Source of the DNA: Bostrychus sinensis
Lineage: Eukaryota > Chordata > Actinopteri > Gobiiformes > Eleotridae
DNA: 64,000 nucleotides
NCBI GenBank assembly: GCA_020698575.1
Contig: CM036257.1
Coordinates: 18,057,520 to 18,121,519, forward strand
Direction: 5' to 3'
Position numbers and translations under genes: made by a program. Below are positions 12,801 through 24,800 of this stretch, one piece after another; position 1 is the stretch's first letter, and the number at the start of each line of letters is the position of its first letter. The notes beneath the pieces are model-generated. The model was not told where the DNA came from and ran no database searches. It worked only from the letters and a program-made list of their open reading frames with translations.

Positions 12801-15800
12801 AAATCAGCCCCATGAAATATGAACAAGCCCTTCCTGACGTAGAACCAATAAACAGCCCTCCCCTCCCTGCCGCCTTCGTGTTGGACTCGTTGCTCTGTTC
12901 CCTCTCTCCTCCTACTGCTCCGTTACTTTCTCTCCTGCCTCGCTCTCCCTCCTCCTCCTCCTCTCACTTCTAGCACTTATTTTCTTCGCAGTCTCTCCCA
13001 GTGGAATTCAGCTGTCAGCCCTTACACAGATGCAGGGTGGTTCAAAAGCGCGTAAACGGTGCTCAAATAAGGCTGGACACGGGAACTGCAGGCTGGGAGA
13101 GGAGCAAGAGGAGGAGGAGGAGTGAGAAGAAAGCGGAGGAGGGGAGAGACTCCTCCTCTGTTCCTTAAAAGCAACAAATTGATGCAAAGCGCAGAAAGTC
13201 ATGGCCCAAAAGAAACCCAGGAGAGAGGGATATGAGGGTGGGCATGCTGGTATGACCTCAACAATACAGAAATAAACTGTCCCAATGTAAATATCCTGCA
13301 GAGGTCGAAAACAGAGCAGCAGGAGAAGGTGAAGAGCATCTAAGAAACAACCCCTGCAGCCAAGAAAGACATCACTGTTCAGTCCAAACAAGTCTGTGTT
13401 CATACAAGGGCATGAACACAGACACTGTTTGGGAGCAGAAGATAGGGGAGAAAACAACACACAAAAGGACAGAGGGGGCTGGAGGGGACAAAAACAACTG
13501 AATGAGGAGAAAATTAGAAAAACTGATGGGATTGTAGCTGTCACTGCCTTGTCCTCCCAGTAAAGCTGATTTAAAAACTAATCTGGTTTTGGGATTTACA
13601 AATAGAATGGATAATTACTGACAGAACGAGGGAAGGGAATGTATGTCTCTGCAGGGTGTGCGTGTGTACTTTTCATTAAACAATGCTAATGGTTTTCTCT
13701 AAAATTAATGTGCAGCTGTGGTAATTGTTACTTGGTATGTAACAATTTTCCACATATTAGTTAACTTCTTATGCAGTGTTTACTAAACTTTTTTATCTGA
13801 ACCAGCATTTTCAAATGCCAAATAAATCACAACTTTACACAGCAGCCTTACACTTTACATATCTTTAAGTCTTTTTAATTCTAAATGCTTTTTTTTCAAA
13901 AAACAAACTATTGCAGTGACAAAAAATGAAACTACCATGTTTCCTTACTTTAGCAAGCTGCCAGCCCCCCACAGCCTCCTCTCCGCTGCTCCGCCCCTCT
14001 GCTTTAATTAACTCCTGGCTCCACCCCCTCAGTCTGCCGTCCAGCTCCTTTAGCTCTTCGTCCAGCCGAGCTGTCAGCTGCTCATACTCTTCCTCTGAAG
14101 CCGCAGCAGAAGCCAGGGCCCCTTCAAGGCTATCTCTGGCCCTCAGTGCGGCCCCCTCCCACTGCTCCAGAGCCTGGGACAGCGCCCCCAGCTGGCGGTC
14201 CATGGCCTCGCAGCCTCCAGCCGCTGTGTGCTCTGCGGTGGCTGCGGCGCTCCGACGCACACGGCTGAGTCGTTCACGGCCCTCTAACAGACGGCTTTCC
14301 ACTCGCTCCTGAAGAAAAATAAGAAGACAAAGTTGCTACGGAAACCGTGTCTACGGAAACTGCAGCCGCCGGATGTGATTCTATTTAAAGTTACACACAA
14401 ACCTTTTTCATGATCTTTATCTCTCTAGTTTTCATTGCCTTCAAAAAACATTATGCATGATGCAGTTTTTCATTTGTTATGATCCTCACTCCCTTATACA
14501 CATACTGTTAACCTCTTTTTAAATTCATCTTAGCCCTGATTTTTTATTCTGCGTGAAAAGGTAGCACTTAGAAATCAGAATGTGTGAAGCGGTAACACCG
14601 AGATGTACCACAGAAATCTGATAGAGGGATTAGAGCAGGAGAAAAACAGTATTAGATCATTTTAACATGCATGTGTACAAAGATGGAAATATCAACCTCC
14701 AAATGAAAAATTCAAAATGAAAATAATGCAACAGGCGTTTATCCATAAATTATTTATTTTCTTCTATTGAGATGCTTCACAGCACTTTTTTATAATGCAA
14801 TAATTAGCACCCTTGTGTGAAATGTAAATGCAAATCAATATCAGCTCACATATTTCTTCTGATTTGTAATCACTGAGTTATTGAGCAGGGACAAGCTTAG
14901 GCAATTACTCGATGTTTACTTTCATTACTCTAATGGACAATGTGAGAAACTTAGACGCTCTGGGAATATACCTGTAGTTCATTTTGGAATATTTGTCTTT
15001 ATTCATAGTAAAACCAACACAAACTTAAAAAAATCCACAAGCAGTTTCCATAGGAACAGGCTATAACACATTTTAAATAGGTGACTTTTCACACATACTG
15101 TGGAAAATCTGTGAATTTCACTTGCAGAGGCGTTAATTCAGTTACACACCAAAAGAACTGAACAAATCCTACTGTCTTAATTCAGTACTAAATGAATTCG
15201 CTAATAAAATCTGCTTTAAGGTATTCATGTCTACTGTTGTCTTTGATCACAATGGGTTCTGTCAGTTTTTCTAAATGTATAAAAAGATGTTTCAGTACAG
15301 AGTCGGTTAGGATTTGGATAATCACATTTATATTGCCTTACCCTCACTTCAGAAAGCTTCCTCTTGATGGAGGTAGAATCTCCGGACGTATCAGACCAGT
15401 GATGTAGCTCCTCTCCTGTCGTCATCAGCCAATCTGTCAGCTCTCGGACCGCCTCCAAATACTCCTGATGCTCCAACACTATGCTCTGGGACAGGCGTAC
15501 TCTTTCCTTCAACAAACATCAATTAAGAATTATTTTAGAGAAGAATGAAAAATTTGTAATATACCATCCTTAATTGTATCCCTATTGTGTTTACTTTATC
15601 ACTACTGCATATCTCTTACCTCCACCAAAGCTGTAAGGTCGTCAAACTGTGCCTGCAGCTGGGTGCGGGCCCCATGATTGAAGCTGGCATCTCCAGTCTT
15701 TTTGAAGAGCTCTCGAGCTTTTTCTTCCAGGCTGGACAGTGCCACCTGGTGGTCTTCGAGATCAGCCAGAAGTGCTCTCAATCTATCCAGTTGGGCTGCT

Positions 15801-18800
15801 TTTTCTCTGGGCCCGGGCTGAGGGGTGAGAGGGGCACTCACCTCTCGCTCCAAAACCTCCATCCAGCACCGCAGTTGGTTCGCACTCTCCAAATATCCGC
15901 TCCACTGAGACACTGTCCACTCCAACCGGCTAAAGACACAATACATAATTTGTATTAATCCACAAAATAAACTTTCTTGGTTAATTTTTTGCAAAGCACC
16001 TAAACAACTTATACTTTTGCAGAAACACATACAGTTTAAATTGTCTTTCTTTAGTTTATATTTTGGGGGTTTTGGCCTTGGCTTTATAGTGCTAAATTGT
16101 CTTCAGGTACCAATATCTGACCACTTGTTTTTGAACCTTGAAAACACACCATTACAACAGTGTTATGAGCATCATATGTGCATGAGAATGAAAGAGCTGG
16201 TTACACAGTATAATTGTGACTTGTGGTTCAGCCAAAAAATATAATTTGTCAGTAATTCAATGTTATTGCCACTATCTTGTTTTATTGGCTGCATCAAATC
16301 ACAGAGCCAGATATGCACCCATAGATTTTCCTGCCATCTGTCACTCTGCATGTACAAATAACTGCAGTATATCCACACATACATGAAAAGGCACAGCCAT
16401 GTGCATACAGGATTCACCTGCTACCCCTCGCCTCCTGTTATCCCCTAAAAGACAAACAAACCCCATGTGTGATTTACTGCATGCCATCCACCATTTAGTC
16501 TCTAATGAGATCAGATTTTTGTTGGAACCATAATTGTTCCATTAAACCCACGTACATAGACACACATTACAAAAGGGGCCTGCACATACTGTTGTGCACA
16601 TCAATCAGAGTTACAAAATGAGACGAATACTCATTATTACTCTCGTTATGTATTTAACCTATTTATAATTGGTAACACTGAGAAATCAATCTATTATGAT
16701 AGAGGTGACCTGTTCACTTGTTGGAGGACTTTTGGCACAGATTATTGCTGAGATCATATACTGTTAAAGGTGTACTGCCATAATACAACTGTAACAGCAG
16801 AATCATATATCAGTTCATATTAAAAAACAGGTGAGCAGTTTGTACCTGTGGCAGCTCATGGCAGTCACAAGCAGCGTGGCCCATGCATCCTCCACTTCCT
16901 GAAGCTGCGATTTGACCACTTCCTGCCCGGCAGCGCCATAGCTGCAGAGAGCAAGCTCACCCTTACCCATGGTCATGTTCAGCTTGACCTCCCCCTCCCC
17001 CTTCAAAAGCAGGATATCCTGGGAAAACAAAGCAAAGTCAAAGTGAAATGAATTTAGCTTTGATTTTGAGTAATTAGTTTCCTCCCGTGTTTACTATGAG
17101 ACTATTTTGTACATACTGTAAAACTGACATTATTGAAAAAGCATTCAGTAAAGACAACATCACAAGTTTTGAATGATTTTTTTTTAACTTACCTGCACTG
17201 TCTCCAGCCTCTGCTCCAACTGCTCTTTGGTCCCCATGGTGCTGTCTACTGTACCCAGTCTCTCCTGGATCTCTTCCAGCCAGGCCCATAATCCCTGGAG
17301 GGTCTCCCCAAAAGCCTGGCTCTCTTGGCAGCATTTCAGCCTATCTCTGGCTGTCTTCAGCAGGGCTTGGTGCTCCATATGGAGCTGGCCTGTCACTCTG
17401 ACCTCTCCCCCTGACCCCCGTCCCGCTTCTGACAGGGACTGGGCCTCCTGACACAGTCGTTCAATAGACTCCCTTGTAAGAGAATGTAGTTTAAGGATTA
17501 ACACAAATACTAATAGCAATGCAATGCAGCGCACACAGGCCTAAATACAAATGTGTACACCTACCGTCTTTCTAGCAGTTCTTTGTGCAGATTCTCCATC
17601 CTGTCCAGCTCCTCTGAAGTGTCTAGGGCGCCCTGTAGGCCTTCATCTCCAGGAACAGACTCACTCTTTAGGCTGTGCTCCATCTGCTTCAGCCAGTCTC
17701 TCATATGCCCCACACAGTCATCAAAACTACAGAGAAAAATAAATAATAGTTAGATCATTGTTTTGCTTGCTTTGCATTAACACAGAATATAGCACTACTT
17801 ACTTTTTTAAGAGGTCAATAGCTTCTTCCAAATCTTGTTGGCATTGGGAACAACTGTCTAGGTAGGTTTTCCACTCCCTCTGACAGGACGAGAGATGATC
17901 CTGGACTTGTGCTGCTGCAGCTTTAGAAAGGTGATGCTGAAGCCTCTCAGCTTCCTCACAAACTTGAGACAGACGTCTCTCTCCCTCTGATGTCTGCTCC
18001 CCTGACACCTGTGGAAAGAGCAGTGATCACATGTCGTTATAAAACTTACCAGCTCTTAATAATAATCTAAAATTAAACTTGTTGTGCATGTTTTAATATA
18101 GTGATTTTAGCTAAAGTATAAAAACTAGTGTAAAAACTATGCTGACAAAAAATACAAACATATTGTAGCATCATATACCTTTAGCCTGTGCAACTTTGCG
18201 GCTAGGACAGCAGCATCTCCAGACTGGTTACACCACTCTTTCACCTCCAAGTTTATATCTGCAAGCCAGGACCGGAAATCTTGGACAAGCACTATGTCAA
18301 AACAGAAAAAACACATTGACATGAAGAACAGCCCTACATACAAGTTGTGGGCAGTAAAAGATGTCAAGAAGAATAAATATAAAAAACTAAAACATGAGAG
18401 GAAAGGAGGTGTGCTGAGGCAGATGGGAAGTGTGGGTGTGGTCATGCTGTGCTGCGGTGGGTTGCCGTGGAAACATGCCTGCCTAAGTCCCATGGGACAG
18501 ATGTGACAAGAGCAGCCGTACTCTGAAACACAGGTGTGTGCCCGAGCAAGGCAAGAGCACCGGTGCCTCCAACAGTGTGTGTCAGTGGAGAGTGGCTTGT
18601 AGTGGGCGGATTGAGCATGGTCTTGGGAAAATAGATTATAATCAACAGTGAACACAAGCCCTTCTACTATGAAAATCCAGGTCCTTCAAGAAGAGGTGTG
18701 GCATTTTAATTAGTGTGCTAATATGAATCAATAAATATGAATATGATAATAAAAGTTGTGAAAATATGAATAATATGTACAGTGCTGTGTTAAGGTCTTA

Positions 18801-21800
18801 TACAGAAATTTAAGAGGCTATTAAGGCTATGTACAAAGAAATGTGTATCAATGTACAAAAAATACATTTTTGAAGACAATTCAAAACTATAAGTACTCAG
18901 AGAGCTCTCTGCCAAGGCCCTTGGACCCACAATTGTAAAGATATACTGCCCTGATTTGAACTCAAACTCAAAAATCTTATAGTTGAGGGGTAGATGCTCT
19001 TTCCGAGCTGGTTTATATTCTTCTAGGAAGGAGGAGTTTAGACAGAGGCTGCATCTCCTCCTTCCTAGAATATAAACCAGCTCTCTTACCAGTTCATTTC
19101 AGAATTGAGAAAGCCTCTTAGATAAGAGGTGAAACGTCTTCAACTTGAAAAATCCAATCCAGATGACTGCTTTTTTAACCTTTTGTTGCGATGCAATTAC
19201 CCTGGACGAGTGAGAGTCTTCACAGACAGTACTGTATGATGTATTTAACCTCCACACAATACTAACAAAATCTCTTACCATTGAAATGGAGCTGTAGTCC
19301 GTCTTGAAGACTACCTTTGGTCTTGGCACAGCGCTGAGCAACTGTCTCTGTTCGTTTGGCAATAGACGTGAGGTCAGACGAGAGGCGTGACAGCTCCTCA
19401 GAAGGATGAGATCTGCACAGGGCACTCAGGGCATCCCGTGCAGAGTCCATATCTGCTCTCTGCTGCTGCACCACACTCTGCAAGTCCTATAAGTGACAAG
19501 AGAAGACAATTATACTGGAAAGAAAGGCTTTTTACCTGGTAGTTTATATGCAACTCTGAGTATCATACCTTGACTGTACCAATGTCTTCAAGAGATGCAG
19601 CCTCTGTTAGGTCGGATAAGGAGCCCTCGGCTGATTCAAGCCGCTCAGTCATTTGGGACATGAGGTCCTCCAGTCTCTGTTTCTGGAAACTGAAGTAGGT
19701 CAGAGTGTGTTTGGCCTGGTTGTACACCTCTTGAACATGGGCCATTTTCTTTCTCAGGTCAGATTCAAGGACCTAGTTTAATAGGACAGAATTGGTAGAA
19801 TTAGGCAAAATCCTCAGTTGCTTTTGCATGTTACTATTTTATAAATTTACCCTTAATACAGATGAACTCTCAAGCCCTACTCACTACAACAATACCATTT
19901 TTCTTAGGTCCCACCATCCCACTGCCCAAACAAACACACAGTACAAACACATACACATTTAACTAATTCAATGACTAAATGTCTAAATGTAATGGTTTTA
20001 GAGGAATATTCCAGAGACGAGGGGCATAATACCCAAAATCCAGTGTTTCCCAGCTCTGTATGAATGTGCGGTACTGAAACGTTTCTCTTGAGACTTCCGA
20101 AAGTTGTAGATACTGCCTGTTACTGTCATCCTTTGTTTTCTATGTGTCTTTGGTAGATTCACCTGCATCTGTAATGGGGTTTCCTGCAGCTTAGCCCGCT
20201 CCTTCAGCTCTGTCACTCTCTCCTGCAGTGAGTCCAGCCTCTGCTCTCGCTTCTCAACGTCCGTCTGTGGATCATAACCAAAACATTTCAGTCAAAACAT
20301 TCTGTCTGTGAACTTTATAATGAACAGTACAACCCCACGATCATTAATCGTCTCCATCCTCTTCTAACCTGAAAGGCTGCAAGATGTGCCTCTGTCTTCT
20401 CCTTGTCGCTGAGATTCATGACACAGTCGGTGAGATCAGCGATAGAGGTGGCAGCCCATTCACTGATGTCCTGCTCCATTGCTTTAAGGTCGTCCCATAG
20501 AGCTAAACAGTATCCTAGTCTTTCAGTGTTGGTTTGAATTCGCTCCGAGACCTGATAGACACAGAACAGTGGTCTAACGGGGGTATCTAGGACACTTACA
20601 TCGATCAGGCTTAATATTGTGACCACTGACAGGTAACACAGATTAACACTTCATCGTGGCACCTGTTAGTGGGTGGGATATATTGGGCAGCAAGTAAATA
20701 TTGTCCTCATACTTGATGGGTTAGAAAAAAAATTGGGCAAGAGTAAGTATTTGAGCAAGCTTGGCAAGGGCAAAAATGTGAATGCCAGACGACTGGGCAG
20801 AGCACCTCCAAAACTGCAGCTCTTGTGGGGTGTTCCTGGTCTGCAGTGGTCTCTCAGTATGTATCAAAAGTGGTCCAAGGAAGGAACAGTGGTGAACCGA
20901 CAACAGAGTTCTTTTGTTTTGTAATGGGCTCCATATTAGGATACTTACAATTATGTCCACCAATATTTTGCAGGTGATCATAACGTTATCACTGATCATT
21001 GTGTATTTTAATCAGTAGGAGAGATAGTTATCTGTCTTTTTCGCTTCTTTCTCACTTAAAGGCTATAGTTGTTTTACTGGGGAGAGATTGAGATATAATT
21101 GGTCTGACAGGTTTGAGAAGTGAGAAAAAGGCAGAATGGTAAACAACATGTCTAGACATGTTTATGTTTCTGCCTCATTTGTGACAGCTAAGCAGCAAAG
21201 GTACATCACAGAACAGGGAAAAAATGATCGTCAAAAAATGATGGATGTGAGGGTACTGGCTTTTTTTCAGAAGTCATAATTGGTTTTAATAATAAAAAAA
21301 AAAAAAAAACAAACAAACAAAAAAAAAAAAACAGCAACCAAATCCCCGATTCTTTACCACGTCATTATCACATTTCCACCAGAGAGCAATGCTTTGAAAA
21401 ATTTATGGAGCACCACATGTGAGTGGGTACATTTCATTAGTGATATAGAGAAATCTTCCATTGTTTTCACAAACTACGTCTAGGATGTGACTGTTTTATG
21501 CGCCTAAATAAATATAATGATTTGTTGTGAGGAAATATCATCAATTACCTCTAGCCACTGGTCTCTTAATGCCTCCATTTCTCTTTGGATGGAGGTTGTG
21601 CCTGAGTTGGGGACTTTCTCCAACTCTCTCTGCAGATCCTCCACGATGCTGATGAGCTGATCCATGTCTTCTTGTTTTTCTTTGAGGTTTTCATGGACTG
21701 TCTCATGCTAAAGGTAAAAAAACAAAAACATAAATGTGTTAACCAAGAGAAGCCACTAGAGGAAGGATTACAATGTAAAAACTGGCATACTGCAATCTGT

Positions 21801-24800
21801 GTTAAAAGTAACATAAACATTGTTATTGATGTTTAATTCTTGAATAATAAGCTCATATCATTCAATGTGAAAGGGTTTAGTCATAACATTTTTGTTAATT
21901 GCATAGTGAATAATGCTTTATTAGTGGGAAGCGTTAACAAAGAGACGTAAAAAACAACAAACACAATATTAAAAAATGTAGAAAATATTTTTTTGGTACA
22001 ATTAAGGCTCCTGACCCGTGTGTAGATCCACTTGGCCTCCTGAGCGTTGTGGTTGTGGTCGGGCAGATTGTGAGCAACAACCTGCGCATTTTCCACAGCG
22101 GTGCTAAGAGCCGACTTCAAATGGTGAAACTGGCGAAGAAGATCCAGCAACACCTCACTCTGCCCCTGGCTGCATGAAGAGATACAGTATTTGACAACAT
22201 TAAAGTAGCATTTAAATAACAGGGCAAAATATTAAGTGAAGTGTGAAAAACATGCTGGTAACTAAGAGTTTTAATAAATATACTTATTATTTTCTATTTT
22301 TGAATTGAAAATTTTAGGACATAAGTGATTCTGTACCATTTTGAGATACTGAACATATTAACTTCACTCACTAAATGTGTATAAATAATTCTTACCCAGT
22401 AGAAATTGCTGCCCTCACATTCTCCCAGGCAGACTGTACCAGACCCACCTCCCTCAGAGCCTCTCCAGCCAGCTCACTGTCTCTCTGGGCCAGCTGGCTG
22501 CCTTTCTCTTGCAGCCACTGCTGGGAGTGCTGCAGGGACTGGAGCTCATCCTCCAGCTGGATGAAGAAGCGCAGCCTGAGAGGAGAAATGCAGACAAAAA
22601 CAATAGGGATTACTCAACTTATTTCAGGATCTGTTTTCAATTGGCTCTGTTGAACACGGCTCCGCGAGGCCTCTGGCATTCCCCAGGCATGTGTTTTAAA
22701 CCAATACTCATGTTTATACAGCTTAACAATTGGAAACGAAATATGATGTGACCAGTATGAATAATACCAACACATAGGACTAGCTTTATAATTTAATTAG
22801 CTGAGGTTATTAAAGTTTATAATGAAAACACTGTATATGTATTGGGTTATTTATTCTGATTTGTCAGATAACCTGAAAATGTGATTGTAAATTTTATATA
22901 TACTGTATGCATTAAAGTGTACCTGTTTTGAAAAGCCAGGACTGTGTTTTCTCTAGTCCCCTCCTGTCTCACTGTATCCTCCATTTTCTTCAGACTATTC
23001 AGTACCTCCTCCCTCTTCTCCCGGAAGGAGCTCCAGAGGGCGCCCAAAGCATCTGCTTCACTTTGCCTCCATCCTACGCCTCTCTGTACCTCCTCCAAAG
23101 CCATCGTCAGGGCCACTATCTGACCCCTGCAAGATGTCCTCCCCTGTGGATGTCCTGGATCCTTCGGGCCACGCCACTCTGCCCCGCACAGGTGAAGGTG
23201 TGCCTTATTTAAGTGACCGTCTAATCCCACCGCCTCTGCCTCAAGTCGTGCCACATCTTTTGCCACTTCTCCTATCCCATGATGCAGCTCTTCGGCCTTG
23301 GAGCGGTCCCAGCTGCCTCTGCCCTCCACGGCCTCGTGAAGGTGGCGAACAGCCCGTACTGCAGCGGCATGTTTATCAAGTAAAATCTTCAACTCTGCCA
23401 GGCACTCTTTACGGGAAATCAAGAGGCGCTGGGATTCGCGGAGCGGTTGTAGGCCGTCCTCTTTCCAGTTTTGGAGTTGCTGTTGGGCCTCTGGGGTGGA
23501 AGACAGGAGCAGGGAGGATTCTTTCTGCTCCAGACTCTCTCTCAGTGACACCAGCTGCTCCAACTGTGTTTCATGCTCCTGAATAAAAGACTCGACAAAT
23601 TATAACTGGCACCAATCAATACAAATTTGTTTTTTATGCAGACATTAAAAAACTGTTGAAAGCTATTTATTGACTGCTAACCTTGAGTTTATTAAATGCA
23701 CCCTGCAGATCGGCAATATCCACCAGGGATGTGCTTCTCAACTCAGAAAGGAATTGTTCACTGCTTTGGGTCACTATTACCAAATCCTCGTCAAAACACT
23801 TGAGTTGAGACAATTGCTTTTCCAGCAGTGCTAACCTAAGACACGTATGACAGATAATCAAAGTGACTAGGATAGGTTAATGCAAACATCAATTTCCAGA
23901 TAGATGGCTAAAGATGTACCTCTGAGTTATAGTGTTTTTCAAAGAATAGCTTCTTTGCTGTAGCCGTGTCAGGTTTTCATTAAGCTCTTTGGTGCAAGCT
24001 TCAGGAGCAGTGGGATAAAGACAAATGCCAAGATTTAAAAGGCCAAAGAGAAGGGCTTCATAAGATGGTGTCTCCTGTTGCATTTCCTGTTTGGGGCAAT
24101 GAAGTGTTTAAAATTGCACAAAACATGCATGTGTAAAAAGGCGCAACCATACACCAATCAGCTATAGCTTAGAATTGGCAACTGTTGTCTCAAGCATACA
24201 TAATAATATATCTATACATATGTGCACCTGTACATTTTGCAGTTCATTTCTCAGTTTCACTTTGTCTGCAGAAAGTAGGTCAGTGTCCGGACAACACACA
24301 GCCTCACATCTGTCCAGCCAGCCTTTCATTGACAAACTTTCTTTTTCAAACCTGAACATAAAAAAAAGCATAAAAATGAACTATTTTTAATCATCGGTTG
24401 CATATAAGCATGGAAAAGCAGTACACAACAATAGGGACATATTTAAAGATATACTGTCAGTGCATTTTATTAATCTGACCACAGTCTAGTATCAGCGACA
24501 GGGTTATAATGGGGCAACCATATCTCTGCAGAGCACTCAGAGAGCTATTTGTTATCCTCACATTGAAAACTGTAGGAGAGGATATGATGCACACTACAAC
24601 ACACCATTATTTTCACAGGTGATTTACAAAAAGACGGGCAAACTGGGAAAGCATATTGCGTGATAAAAGGAAATGATACTATAAAAAGCATATTGTTATG
24701 ATGGAAAGGAAAGATGACGGACTGAACACTGAATAAAAGATATTATTGTGTTCCTCAACAAACCACACTGAGTAATAGAGGAAATAGACCTATTAGTTAT

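Noticed and set aside
13008..13544. 178-codon minus-strand open frame in intron 55
   Set aside because: It is Ser/Leu/Cys/Pro low-complexity sequence opposite a purine-rich tract, with no recognisable domain and no fitting splice sites. It is best explained by base composition.
13926..14312. 128-codon plus-strand open frame
   Set aside because: It is the antisense shadow of GC-rich syne1 exon 55.
18137..18655. 172-codon minus-strand open frame continuing upstream of exon 48
   Set aside because: Only 18179-18291 has splice sites and nesprin similarity. The upstream part is intron sequence that happens to be open.
23134..23586. 150-codon plus-strand open frame
   Set aside because: It is antisense to the 656-nt exon 40, which has a well-supported reading frame on the other strand.
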